This document shows, piece after piece, positions 1 through 9,344 of a DNA stretch of 32,250 nucleotides. Below the pieces are notes generated by a model, which saw only the letters and a program-made list of their open reading frames with translations, did not search any database and had not been told where the DNA came from. The stretch is from Candidatus Woesearchaeota archaeon (GTDB taxonomy: Archaea; Nanobdellota; Nanobdellia; Woesearchaeales; UBA10216). The stretch is from the NCBI GenBank assembly GCA_016180105.1, contig JACPBZ010000020.1, forward strand, positions 1-32,250, given 5' to 3'. Positions within the stretch are counted from its first letter, which is position 1; each line of letters opens with the position of its first letter. Position numbers and translations under genes: made by a program.

Positions 1-1
1 A

Positions 2-1393
2 GAAGGCGGCTTCATGGAAAAGAAAGAGCAAATCACGCATGCGGTGCCAATTTGCGACAGAAGCGGCGATGAGATAGAATTCATATCCATGAAGGAATTC
101 TACGTCAAACAAGTGGAATTCAAGGAAAAAATGCTCAAAATTGCAAAGGAAGTCAAGTTCTACGATGAAACCAGCAGGCAGATGCTCACAGACTGGATTA
201 ATTCTGTATCAATTGACTGGCCAATCTCCAGAAGAAGGTATTACGCCACTGAAATACCACTGTGGTACTGCAAGAAGTGCAATGAAGCCGTTGTTCCGGA
301 AAAAGGCAGGTATTACCAGCCCTGGAAGGAACCAGCGCCAATCAAAAGCTGCAAGAAGTGCAGCGGCAAGGAGTTCGTTGGAGAGGAAAGGGTGCTGGAC
401 ACGTGGTTTGACAGCAGCAACACGCCGCTTTACATCCTGAAATACAACCGCGACGCAGCCTTCTTCACAAAAAACTTCCCGTGCACCCTGAGGCCGCAAG
501 GCAAAGACATCATAAGAACGTGGCTATATTACACCCTGCTTAAGGGATACCTTCTAACTGGAAAGGCAGTCTTTGCAGACGCGTGGATAAACTACTACAT
601 AGTGGACGAGCACGGCAAAAAAATGAGCAAGAGAAAAGGCAACGTCGTTGACCCCCACGACATCCTCGAAAAATATGGCGCAGAGCCCTTCAGGCTGTGG
701 GCAGCTGTTGAGGGAAACATCACAACAACAGACTTCAGGTGCAGCTTTGAAAGAATAGACGGGGCCGGGAAAACTATCGTCAAGCTGTGGAACGCCGCAA
801 GATTCGCATCAATGTTTGACGAAGCGAACGCCAAAGCTAAACTGCTACCGCTTGATGAATGGATAAGGCACGAGGCCAACGAAGTTGTGAAAGAAGCGGC
901 TGACGGATACGAAAAGTACGACTTCCACAGCCCAGCCCAAAAGGCAAAGCACTTCCTATGGGAAACATTCGCCTCCCACTACCTAGAGCTTGTGAAGAAC
1001 AGAGCGTATAATACAGATGATAAATTCAGCAAAGAAGAGCAGAACGCCGCAATCTCGACATTAAGATACTGCATTGAAAAGCTGCTGCTTGTAATGGCGC
1101 CCATTATCCCAATGGTAACGTACAAGCTCTACCACGAGCTTTACGGCAAAGATGTCCACTTTGAAAATTTCCCAGCTGTGGAAAAGTACGAGCTGCCAGG
1201 ATTCACCGCTGCCGAGCTGGAAGAGCTGGACAGGGCAATCTGGAAGCAGCACACAGAAAAGGGATTATCGCTCAAGGCTGAAATAAATGAAGCAACCATC
1301 CCTGAGAAGTTCAAACTTGTAGAAAAAGACTTAATGGCCGGGCACAATATAGCCAAGATTTCTTATGGGAGTGAATTGAAGCTGACTTTCTAG
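2..1393 (+). CDS. valS: Valyl-tRNA synthetase, C-terminal part (5' end outside window)
   Basis: Frame is open to the window edge (EGGF before the first Met). Motifs WPISRRRYYATEIPLWYC, LDTWFDSSNTPL, KMSKRKGNVVDP and a C-terminal anticodon-binding region. Confidence 0.93.
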   Translation, partial: EGGFMEKKEQITHAVPICDRSGDEIEFISMKEFYVKQVEFKEKMLKIAKEVKFYDETSRQMLTDWINSVSIDWPISRRRYYATEIPLWYCKKCNEAVVPEKGRYYQPWKEPAPIKSCKKCSGKEFVGEERVLDTWFDSSNTPLYILKYNRDAAFFTKNFPCTLRPQGKDIIRTWLYYTLLKGYLLTGKAVFADAWINYYIVDEHGKKMSKRKGNVVDPHDILEKYGAEPFRLWAAVEGNITTTDFRCSFERIDGAGKTIVKLWNAARFASMFDEANAKAKLLPLDEWIRHEANEVVKEAADGYEKYDFHSPAQKAKHFLWETFASHYLELVKNRAYNTDDKFSKEEQNAAISTLRYCIEKLLLVMAPIIPMVTYKLYHELYGKDVHFENFPAVEKYELPGFTAAELEELDRAIWKQHTEKGLSLKAEINEATIPEKFKLVEKDLMAGHNIAKISYGSELKLTF

Positions 1394-1506
1394 ATGTCCA
1401 GTGGCTTTCCAGGCGTTTTTGACAGCTATTGTGAGTGAAATGTTGAAAGATTTTCGGCAGCAGCCGGAAGCCTTACGACTTTTTGGCCTCACTGGACACT
1501 GGACAT
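1394..1506. other. Structured intergenic element (nested inverted repeats), possible ncRNA or terminator
   Basis: ATGTCCAGTG (1394-1403) is the exact reverse complement of CACTGGACAT (1497-1506), and TGTCCAGTG also pairs with CACTGGACA (1490-1498). Inside are GGCTTTCC/GGAAGCC and the hairpin CGGC-AGCA-GCCG (1455-1466). Confidence 0.4.
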
Positions 1507-1550
1507 GGGCCCGTAGAGTATTTAAACTGAAATAGAAGTAATATATCAAA

Positions 1551-2383
1551 ATGGATGAAAATAAGGCACTTGTGGTCTTCCAAAACAAGAAAATAAGGCG
1601 GATTTGGCATAATAATGAGTGGTTTTTCTCAGTTGTGGACATAGTTGAAGCACTAACTGAGAGTAAAGATCCTGGAATTACTGGAAAGTCCTTAAACACA
1701 GGCTGGTTAAGGAAGGAAGCCAGGTGGTTACAAAATGTAACCAACTGAAATTGCCCGCTTCTGATGGAAAGTATTACGGAACCGACTGTGCAAGCACAGA
1801 AACACTATTTAGGCTCATTCAGACCATTCCTTCCCAAAAAGCCGAACCTTTCAAGCTTTGGCTTGCCAAAGTTGGCTACGACCGCGTTAAGGAGATAGAA
1901 AATCCTGAACTAATCCAGAAGCGAATGAAGGAGATTTATAAGGCAAAGGGCTATTCGGATGTCTGGATTGAAAAAAGAATCAGAGGTATAGCAGTAAGAG
2001 ACGAACTTACTGATGAATGGAAAGTACGAGGAGTGAAGGAAGGCCGCGAATATTCTATATTAACCGCTGAAATATCAAAGGCAACTTTTGGTCTGACGCC
2101 TTCAGAATACACAAAATATAAAGGCCTACAAAAGGAAAATCTCAGGGACCACATGAATGATCTTGAGCTTATATTTACCATGTTGGGTGAGGCATCCACG
2201 ACTACAATAGCAAGAAGCAATGATGCGCGAGGCTTTGGACAGAATAAAGAAGCCGCAACTGAAGGAGGAACAGTAGCCGGAATTGCCAGAAAGGAGCTTG
2301 AGCAGAGAAGCAGAAAGCCGGTTGCCAGCAAAGACAATTATCTTGATATGCCTGAAAAAATAAAAAGGAAACTGTTGAAATAG
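1551..2383 (+). pseudogene. BRO-N / DinD-like (phage antirepressor-type) protein, frameshifted
   Basis: ORF 1551-1748 (MDENKALVVFQNKKIRRIWHNNEWFFSVVDIVEALTESKDP) continues in another frame as NYWKVLKHRLVKEGSQVVTKCNQLKLPASDGKYY into ORF 1724-2383. The break is near 1673-1677. Confidence 0.75.
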
Positions 2384-2384
2384 C

Positions 2385-2522
2385 CTTGATGACGAGCCAT
2401 ATAAAGCAGTTCACCGTGATGTCGCGTATCTTAAAGACACTGGCCTTCTCAAAATCCGCACCAAAGACAAGAAAAAATTGCCATACCTTGATGAAGCGAT
2501 ACGGATACCTGCGTTTGGGTGA
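2385..2522 (+). pseudogene. Remnant of an archaeal winged-HTH regulator (C-terminal part)
   Basis: Reads LDDEPYKAVHRDVAYLKDTGLLKIRTKDKKKLPYLDEAIRIPAFG*, resembling the recognition helix and wing of archaeal wHTH regulators. No start codon or N-terminus. Confidence 0.4.
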
Positions 2523-2568
2523 ATAGGATACACAAAAAGTGCTCAGAGACTTATAGAATGCTTGATTT

Positions 2569-3072
2569 TTATCTTGACTTTCTTCCCTTTTCAATCCTTA
2601 ACAAAGAAGCAGGGCTTCCCAAAAGGAGCACGGAAGAGCCAGCCTTCACTCTCATTTTGAGAGGAATGTCGACTTCAAATCCTGCCTTGTTTTTCACGCC
2701 AACGATGACTGCGCCGAAGTTCTGTAGTATTTGGGCCTTGGTCTGGCCTGCCAGAGCCTTGCCAACCTTGACTTCCTTCATTATCATGCCCTCGCTTCCC
2801 GGGGTGCTGAAAAAGCCGGTAAGCAATTCCTGCTCTTCAGCAGGCTTTGCCACGAGCTTCGCAACAGCAGCAATCACAAGCGCAACAGAGGCGATTATCA
2901 AGGCTGCAGTGAAAAGCTTGCCGGCAGTGGAAAGGCCTGCTGGAATGCCCACAGTGGCCATGACGGAAACTGTTGACAGGAATGCATCAGGAAGCTGCAT
3001 TTTTTCAATGAGAGCATAGCCAAAGGTGCCTATGCCAATTATAGCAGCAAGCGCAGCCAAAATCTTACTCAA
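2569..3072 (-). CDS. Small membrane protein with K+-channel-like pore segment and TrkA-C (RCK_C) domain
   Basis: DAFLSTVSVMATVGIPAGLSTAGKLFTAALIIASVALVI resembles a pore helix, filter and TM2. C-terminal KVGKALAGQTKAQILQNFGAVIVGVKNKAG...LKAGSSVLLLGSP is TrkA-C-like. Confidence 0.65.
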   Translation of the reverse strand: MSKILAALAAIIGIGTFGYALIEKMQLPDAFLSTVSVMATVGIPAGLSTAGKLFTAALIIASVALVIAAVAKLVAKPAEEQELLTGFFSTPGSEGMIMKEVKVGKALAGQTKAQILQNFGAVIVGVKNKAGFEVDIPLKMRVKAGSSVLLLGSPASLLRIEKGRKSR

Positions 3073-3153
3073 GATGAAAACACCCCTTTTTTTTGTTCCC
3101 TGCCTCTAAGCTTTTGGCGTAATGAAGCCGGTTTATTAATGTTTTTGTTTTCA

Positions 3154-4560
3154 TCATACTTTTTTCCACCTGACTCCTTCAGGAGTGTCATCAAGCTGGA
3201 TGCCTCTTTGCAGCAGCTGAGCGCGAATCTTGTCTGCCTCAGCGAATCTTTTTTCCTTCCTTAGAGATTCGCGCTGGTCAATAAGCTTCTGGACATCGCG
3301 GCCGAGCTTTCCCTCACTGCCGAAGTCAATCACGCCAAGGACAGAATCAAATTTTTTCAACAACTTCAAAACTGCCGCTGCTGAGGACTTGTTCAAAGTG
3401 CCACTGTCAATATGATGGTTAATGCCCTTCACGAGCTCAAACACTGCTGCCAGCGCCTCGCTGATGTTCAGGTCATTGTCCATTGCGGCTTCAAACGCCT
3501 TTTCAGCAGCAGAGATTTCGTTCTTTAGCAGGACGCTTTTTTTATTGGTTATCTTGACATCACGCAGCTTCCTCACCAGCTCGTTGAGTCTATCGATGGA
3601 GGCCTTGGCTGCGTCAATGCCCTCGAAAGTGAAATTCAACTGCTGCCCATAGTGCGTTGACAGCAAAAGATAGCGGACTGCAATGGGGGAATAACCTTTA
3701 GACAGGACATCGCGCAAGGTGTAGAAGTTGCCCAGAGACTTTGACATTTTCTGGCCGTTGACCAAGAGCCACTCATTGTGAAGCCAGTAGTTGACAAACT
3801 TTTTCCCTGTGTAGCCCTCTGACTGGGCAATCTCATTCTGATGGTGGGGGAAAATCAGGTCAATCCCGCCGCAATGAATGTCGAAAGTCTTGCCAAGGTT
3901 CTTGATGGACATGGCAGAGCATTCAATATGCCAGCCCGGCCTGCCTTTCCCGATTTCGGTATTCCAAAACACGTCGCCATCGGCTGCATCGTAAGCCTTC
4001 CACAGCGCGAAATCCTGGACATCATCCTTGGCATATTCATCCTTCTTGACCCTGCCTGATGCGCCAGCCTTGAGCTTATTGAGGTCTATGTTTGCCAGCT
4101 TGCCGTAATCCCTGAACTTGCGGATGTTGTAGTAGATTGAGCCATCCTCGCCCTTGTACGCAAGGCCCTTTTCCATCAGGGACTTTGCCATTGCAACCAT
4201 CTCGTTAATGTATTCTGTTGCCCTCGGATACTTGTCAGCCGGCAAGATATTGAGAGATTCAAGGTCCTCAAAAAATGCTTTTTCGTAGCGGCTGCAAAAC
4301 TCCTTAAGGCTGATGCCTTCCTTCTGGCTGTCGCGGATTGTCTTGTCATCAACATCGGTAATATTCATGACGTGCTTTACCTTGTAACCCTTGTAGAGAA
4401 TGTAGCGCTTCAGCAAGTCCACAAAGACGTAAGCCCGGTAGTTGCCGATGTGCGGGTAGTTGTAGACCGTGGGGCCGCAACTATAGACGCCAACAGACTT
4501 GGCCTTAAGTGGCTTGAATGGTTCATTCTTGCGGGTGAGCGTGTTGTGGAAGGTAAGCAT
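3154..4560 (-). CDS. cysS: Cysteinyl-tRNA synthetase
   Basis: YSCGPTVYNYPHIGNYRAYVFVD, WHIECSAMS, HCGGIDLIFPHHQNEIAQSEG, KMSKSLGNFYTL. Confidence 0.97.
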   Translation of the reverse strand: MLTFHNTLTRKNEPFKPLKAKSVGVYSCGPTVYNYPHIGNYRAYVFVDLLKRYILYKGYKVKHVMNITDVDDKTIRDSQKEGISLKEFCSRYEKAFFEDLESLNILPADKYPRATEYINEMVAMAKSLMEKGLAYKGEDGSIYYNIRKFRDYGKLANIDLNKLKAGASGRVKKDEYAKDDVQDFALWKAYDAADGDVFWNTEIGKGRPGWHIECSAMSIKNLGKTFDIHCGGIDLIFPHHQNEIAQSEGYTGKKFVNYWLHNEWLLVNGQKMSKSLGNFYTLRDVLSKGYSPIAVRYLLLSTHYGQQLNFTFEGIDAAKASIDRLNELVRKLRDVKITNKKSVLLKNEISAAEKAFEAAMDNDLNISEALAAVFELVKGINHHIDSGTLNKSSAAAVLKLLKKFDSVLGVIDFGSEGKLGRDVQKLIDQRESLRKEKRFAEADKIRAQLLQRGIQLDDTPEGVRWKKV

Positions 4561-4654
4561 TGATTCAGTCTTGCCTGGCGGGCTTTTAAATATTGCTGTA
4601 ATGCCGAGGCTTGTGGATAAACCTTAAAAAACAAACCTCGCCCCCAAAGCGCCA

Positions 4655-5335
4655 ATGGCTGGTTTTGTATACCTGGGAAGAACGCCCACGCAAGCAGGAA
4701 TTGGCTACCGGGTGGTCCATTTTGCGCCAAGAATGGCAACCCGAGCCAACCTGGAAGACGCTGTTTTTGCAGCATTCATCAAGAGGATTGACGAAAAAGT
4801 TGAATTCCCGTCACAGTTCAACAGCGTCAGAACAGAACAGCGCAGAATTGGAAACCTTGAGCTCGCAGTCGTTCATTCAGAACTCACACATTATGATGAG
4901 CTCAGGCCGTCAAGGTCAGCAAACTCGGGAGCACTTTACGCAGGTCATCTACTCAGGGAAGGAGAGCAAACTGGCCTTCTCCTGCAATACCTGCCAAGAG
5001 GGGCAGCCACAACAGCCCACCTGCACTCCCACCAGGAAGGCTATTTCAGGTTATTTGGATTGGCGTTTGCCTACGGGCTCAACGGAGACGCCAAGCCCGG
5101 CGAAAAAGCTCCGGAAATCCAGCTTGGAAGTGGAAGAAGGCAAAATAATGCCCTGATAGTTGCAGGCAATACCTGGCATCCCTTAAAGGGAGGAGAAGAT
5201 TCTTTGATTGTCATTGCTGCAGACCGCAGCATAGTGGAAGACCAGGTATATGGCACGAGAAACAACCACCACAGAAGCATGTCATTCAAAGACTTTGCAA
5301 AAATGTATGATACCTCGGGTCAGCCAGCTTTTTAA
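4655..5335 (+). CDS. Conserved hypothetical, cupin-like fold suspected
   Basis: 226-aa ORF; YLPRGAATTAHLHSHQEGYFRLFGLAFAYGL...LIVAGNTWHPLKGGEDSLIVIAAD has cupin-like His/Glu spacing. Confidence 0.55.
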   Translation: MAGFVYLGRTPTQAGIGYRVVHFAPRMATRANLEDAVFAAFIKRIDEKVEFPSQFNSVRTEQRRIGNLELAVVHSELTHYDELRPSRSANSGALYAGHLLREGEQTGLLLQYLPRGAATTAHLHSHQEGYFRLFGLAFAYGLNGDAKPGEKAPEIQLGSGRRQNNALIVAGNTWHPLKGGEDSLIVIAADRSIVEDQVYGTRNNHHRSMSFKDFAKMYDTSGQPAF

Positions 5336-5994
5336 GATTTAGGCTTCTCACACACAAAAAACGCGTGATCCTTCTGCAACGGGCTCAACAAGCGGTAGTC
5401 AATGACAGTCAGCTTTTTCTCAAGCTCCTTCTTGGCCACAAGGAAAATGCCCTGCGGATTCTGGAGGACGTCAACGCTTCTCGCTTTCAAAGCAAGCAAG
5501 CCAAAGCCGCCCGGCTTCAGCAGCACATTGCAGTTCTTGAGAAAGATGTCAACTTGGTTGCGCTGGGCAACATCCTGGTATACGACATCAACAGCCCCAG
5601 TAATGCCGCAGTATAACTCCGGATGGTTGGCGTCAGCAAGCAAGGGCAGGATGTTCTTCCTTTTCTCGGCAACGAAAACAAGGTCCCTCACAACCCTTGG
5701 GGCAAAGTCAACTGCAAAAACAATGCCCTCAGAGGCAATATCTGAAACGAATGAGGGAGTGTAGCCGTGGGCAGCGCCGAGATAGAGAACTTTTGAATCT
5801 TTCCTTATTGGCAGCTGCGGAAGCCCCTTCACGATGGCTGCTGCCAACTTGCTGCGGAGAGGATTCCAGCCGCGGTATTCCCTGCTGTCGACAGTAACAA
5901 GGTCCTCGTCAAATAACTTGTCTCCCGTAGCCCCGGAATTTAAAGTATACAACCTCCTGTTTTCCTCAAACACGCCTGGAAAGACCTGCCTCAT
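5332..5994 (-). CDS. flpA: Fibrillarin-like rRNA/tRNA 2'-O-methyltransferase
   Basis: YRGWNPLRSKLAAAI, KVLYLGAAHGYTPSFVSDI, GIVFAVDFAPRVVRDLV, VDVVYQDVAQRNQVDIFLKN. Adjacent to Nop5 (4-nt overlap). Confidence 0.96.
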   Translation of the reverse strand: MRQVFPGVFEENRRLYTLNSGATGDKLFDEDLVTVDSREYRGWNPLRSKLAAAIVKGLPQLPIRKDSKVLYLGAAHGYTPSFVSDIASEGIVFAVDFAPRVVRDLVFVAEKRKNILPLLADANHPELYCGITGAVDVVYQDVAQRNQVDIFLKNCNVLLKPGGFGLLALKARSVDVLQNPQGIFLVAKKELEKKLTVIDYRLLSPLQKDHAFFVCEKPKS

Positions 5995-7034
5995 CTGCCC
6001 AGCCTCTCCCTAATTTCAGCAAGAAGCCTGTCGCCGACAAACTCGCCCTTGAAAAAATCAACCCTCGAAGCAATGGAAATCTTGTCAGCAAGAATCTTGG
6101 CAACCCTTCCCTGCTGCTGCTTCGGGGCCGAGGTAACAAGAGGATGACTGTGCAGGACGCCAACCTTCGGAGGCCTCTGCTTCTTGTCTTTCAGATGCTT
6201 GAACAAGGCCTGCTCAGCACCCAAAAGCTGGATTGTGGAAGAAGGCAGCATAGCCAACCTTTGGAGAGAGCCGGCTTCGGCCAAAAGCCCTGCGCCCGTG
6301 GAAGCGCCGGCAACGGCAGCAATATTAGGACAGTGTCGCTTCATTAGAATTTCAACGTATGCGGCAATGCCCTTTCGCATTTCATAAACTTCCTTCAACT
6401 GAGCGGCAAATGAAAGAATCATCCGAATATCGGCCTTTTCAAGACCTGCGCCCATAGTTTCCTTCACCTTGAATTCCTCAAGAAGCTCATCCTTGCCCTT
6501 GCCGATAATGGCCTGGACGAACTCCTCGTGACTGCCAATCTGCCTCGAAGCCTCGGGGCAGTAAAGCTCATACCACTCCCTAAGGCGCTTTACCAGCAGG
6601 CTTGCAGCCTTGTTCATCTCACTGATTGCGGATGAGGACTGGATAATGAGATTGTCATCGCCCACTGAGGCGGCCACGGCTTTTATAGTGAAACTTATGA
6701 CCAGCTCGCGCAGCTTTACGCTTTCACCCTCGGCAGCAGCAGAGGCCAATGCAAGCTTCTTGACGTCCTGCGAAAAGGCAACGCCGTCAATTTTCTCATT
6801 CTTCGAGCCGAGAATAACCACAGACTTGCCTTCAGAGATAGCCTTCCTCGCCACAGCCTTTTCCTCAGGCAGCCACTCGCCCTTCATCAGGCCGCGGATG
6901 GCATTTTCAGGAGCCTTGATTCTCTGCAGAAGCCTGAGATTGCCGTCGAAAATCAAGATGGACAAAGGAGTGGAATAAACAAAAATGGCCTCGCTGGGCC
7001 TTGCGGCAGATTCCTGCTCACGGGAGTCTTTCAT
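5991..7034 (-). CDS. Nop5/Nop56-family C/D box RNP core protein
   Basis: Nop domain: PNIAAVAGASTGAGLLAEAGSLQRLAMLPSSTIQLLGAEQALFKHL...PPKVGVLHSHPLV. The ATG at 7034 (MKDSREQ...) is preferred over the track start at 7214, which runs into the divergent gene. Confidence 0.93.
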   Translation of the reverse strand: MKDSREQESAARPSEAIFVYSTPLSILIFDGNLRLLQRIKAPENAIRGLMKGEWLPEEKAVARKAISEGKSVVILGSKNEKIDGVAFSQDVKKLALASAAAEGESVKLRELVISFTIKAVAASVGDDNLIIQSSSAISEMNKAASLLVKRLREWYELYCPEASRQIGSHEEFVQAIIGKGKDELLEEFKVKETMGAGLEKADIRMILSFAAQLKEVYEMRKGIAAYVEILMKRHCPNIAAVAGASTGAGLLAEAGSLQRLAMLPSSTIQLLGAEQALFKHLKDKKQRPPKVGVLHSHPLVTSAPKQQQGRVAKILADKISIASRVDFFKGEFVGDRLLAEIRERLGR

Positions 7035-7087
7035 CAGTAAACTGGCAACCGCAAAGGTTAATAAAGATTTCCACAATTCCAAATCGC

Positions 7088-8062
7088 ATGATATCGCGCT
7101 ACAACAGGCAAGATCTGGTGATTGGCAAAAAAGCGCAACAGACGCTGCTAAAATCAACCGCGGTAATAGTTGGAATGGGCGCACTGGGAACAGTGGCTGC
7201 CGAAATATTGGCAAGGGCAGGAATTGGCAAAATAGTGCTTGTTGACCGCGACATTGTTGAGCTTACTGATTTGCAGCGGCAACTGCTCTATGACGAAGGC
7301 GATGTCGAAAAGCCAAAAGCTTCGGTGGCCGCGAAGAAAATCAGGAAAATCAACTCCTCAATCCTTGTTGCTGCCGCGGCTAACGACATCGACCACAGAA
7401 ATATCGCGGCCATCGTCGGAAAGCCTGACATACTCCTGGACTGCACCGACAACCTGGAAACAAGATTCCTGGTAAATGAATACTGCCTGAAGAACAGACT
7501 GGCCTGGGTGCACGCAGCCGCAATAAGGGAAACCGGGCAACTCGCTGCCTTTGACTTCCGCACCAGCAACAAAGCGCCCTGCTACGCCTGCATCTTCGGA
7601 AAATCTTCCGCTGAAGGAACTTGCGACACGGTAGGCGTCCTGGCTGCCGCAACAGCAACAATTGCGGCACTCCAAGCCAACGAAGCCATAAAGCTGCTGA
7701 TTGGAGAAACTGGAGAAGTAAAGCTGCTCAGGTTAAATGTCCGGAACAATGAGCTGATAAAACTGGCTGCCCGGAAGAATCCCCGATGCCGCAGCTGCAA
7801 AGGCAACCACGAATACCTGGCCGGCAAAAAATCGGTTGCTACAGTCTCAATGTGCGGCAAAAATCTCTTCCAGGTGAAAGGCAAAGAAGTGGACCTGAAA
7901 CACTTGAAACTGCGGCTGCAAAGGACAGGTGAAAGCATTGCTGACTTTGGCGAGTGCATAAGCTTCAGGAACATCACGCTATTCAGGGATGGAAGGGCTC
8001 TCGTTAAATCTGAAACAATGGAAAAAGCCAAATCAGCTTATGCAAGGCTCATAGGTGCCTGA
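7088..8062 (+). CDS. ThiF/MoeB/HesA-family E1-like adenylyltransferase
   Basis: RYNRQDLVIGKKAQQTLLKSTAVIVGMGALGTVAAEILARAGIGKIVLVDRDIVELTDLQRQLLY; CxxC pairs CYAC and CRSC. Start refined to the ATG at 7088. Confidence 0.93.
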   Translation: MISRYNRQDLVIGKKAQQTLLKSTAVIVGMGALGTVAAEILARAGIGKIVLVDRDIVELTDLQRQLLYDEGDVEKPKASVAAKKIRKINSSILVAAAANDIDHRNIAAIVGKPDILLDCTDNLETRFLVNEYCLKNRLAWVHAAAIRETGQLAAFDFRTSNKAPCYACIFGKSSAEGTCDTVGVLAAATATIAALQANEAIKLLIGETGEVKLLRLNVRNNELIKLAARKNPRCRSCKGNHEYLAGKKSVATVSMCGKNLFQVKGKEVDLKHLKLRLQRTGESIADFGECISFRNITLFRDGRALVKSETMEKAKSAYARLIGA

Positions 8063-8768
8063 CTTTCCTTTCCCCGAGATGACGCTTAGCCTTGCGATTC
8101 CGCCCTTTCTCAAGGCTCCTGAACAGCACGCCAAGCGCCCTGTCAGCGCCAGAAGCCCTGTAAAAGCCAACCTTGGGCTCAAAATAATGGACGACGGCAA
8201 AAAGCACAACCAGCAACAGCAACAGCAAGAGTGCCGCAATAACAGCATACGCGTCTATCGTGAGATTCGTGTAAATGAAAACTATTGAAAGATAAGCCGT
8301 GAAGTTAACAGCAAGCGGAGAGGATATATCAAATGCAAACCACTTCGGAACAAGGTGGAAAAAGTCCGTGTAAAAAATCAGCAGGCCGCTAAAGCCCACA
8401 ACAACAGCAATAACGGTCTTTGCAGTGTTAAGCAGAAAAACATCCCAAACAGATGATAGCTGCGCCCCGCCATAAACCTGCCGCACGAGATCAAGGGAAA
8501 CAAAAACCAGGACAAGGCTGTTCCCCACAGCAGTATTCCAGCCAAGCTCCTCGCTTCGATACCGCCCAAAATAAAACTCCATCATCAGGAGCGTAATGAC
8601 AAGAGGCAATGTAATCCAAAGCATTCCCGGATTGCTGAAAGGAGCCGCAACAACATCAACAAACCTCTCCCAAATCGATGGAATGACATTATGAATAAAA
8701 TACTGAGTGCTCATCGGAGAACTTGCGACTGCACTGGCTGCAAACAGCATTTTTCCCTCTTTTTTCAA
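8049..8768 (-). CDS. Multi-pass membrane protein, hypothetical
   Basis: 239-aa ORF with about five hydrophobic helices (e.g. YAVIAALLLLLLLVVLFAVVHYF) and a basic C-terminus; ends convergently over the ThiF gene. Confidence 0.7.
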   Translation of the reverse strand: MKKEGKMLFAASAVASSPMSTQYFIHNVIPSIWERFVDVVAAPFSNPGMLWITLPLVITLLMMEFYFGRYRSEELGWNTAVGNSLVLVFVSLDLVRQVYGGAQLSSVWDVFLLNTAKTVIAVVVGFSGLLIFYTDFFHLVPKWFAFDISSPLAVNFTAYLSIVFIYTNLTIDAYAVIAALLLLLLLVVLFAVVHYFEPKVGFYRASGADRALGVLFRSLEKGRNRKAKRHLGERKVRHL

Positions 8769-8779
8769 AACAAACAGGA

Positions 8780-9202
8780 CTAAGCCCTGACTTCCCTTAT
8801 CTTAAACTCAGAAGCCGGCCTCTTCAACTCCCGAAGCCAAAGAAGGCCAACCTTGATAAGCTCCTTGTTGAAAGCATCAGAAAGGCGATAAGTCTTCTTG
8901 TAAAGGTCATAATCAATCATCCCCATACTCTTCATCGGAGTCAAAATGCGGTCATAGAACTGCCTTTTATTGTAGGAAAGCTTAACCTTCTTGCCCTCGT
9001 AGCCGCTCTCATCAATCTCAGTAACAAGCTGGCCATCGTGAAGCTTCGTGGCAAAGAAAGACATTTCAGTCTTGTTCAGCTCATTGTTCTTTTCCTTCAT
9101 CGTCTTGATAAGAACCTTGGCAACAATCTTCTGCTGGGTAGTAGCGAAAACTACCTCGAAGATATCCTCAGGCATATGAAACTGGTCAAAGAGTATTACC
9201 AT
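8780..9202 (-). CDS. Hypothetical protein, possible winged-helix fold
   Basis: 140-aa ORF directly downstream-facing of 8049-8768 on the same strand; mixed polar helices and LTPMKSMGMIDYDLYKKTYRLSDAFNKEL resembling a wHTH C-terminus. Confidence 0.6.
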   Translation of the reverse strand: MVILFDQFHMPEDIFEVVFATTQQKIVAKVLIKTMKEKNNELNKTEMSFFATKLHDGQLVTEIDESGYEGKKVKLSYNKRQFYDRILTPMKSMGMIDYDLYKKTYRLSDAFNKELIKVGLLWLRELKRPASEFKIREVRA

Positions 9203-9344
9203 ATCACTAACCTTCCTTTCCTACCCCACCAACCAGAAGTGAAAGACAGAGCCCACTATATAAACGTTACGCTTTCCCATACTGATATGGTAATCCAACA
9301 CCTTGAGGGAAATTATTAATACTGCCGGCAATATTCCGCCAAAA

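Noticed and set aside
1331-1744. 137-aa minus-strand ORF
   Set aside because: Crosses the valS 3' end, a structured intergenic repeat and the BRO-like relic; no protein family recognised.
8723-9319. 198-aa plus-strand ORF
   Set aside because: Antisense to the 140-aa gene; motifs read better on the minus strand.
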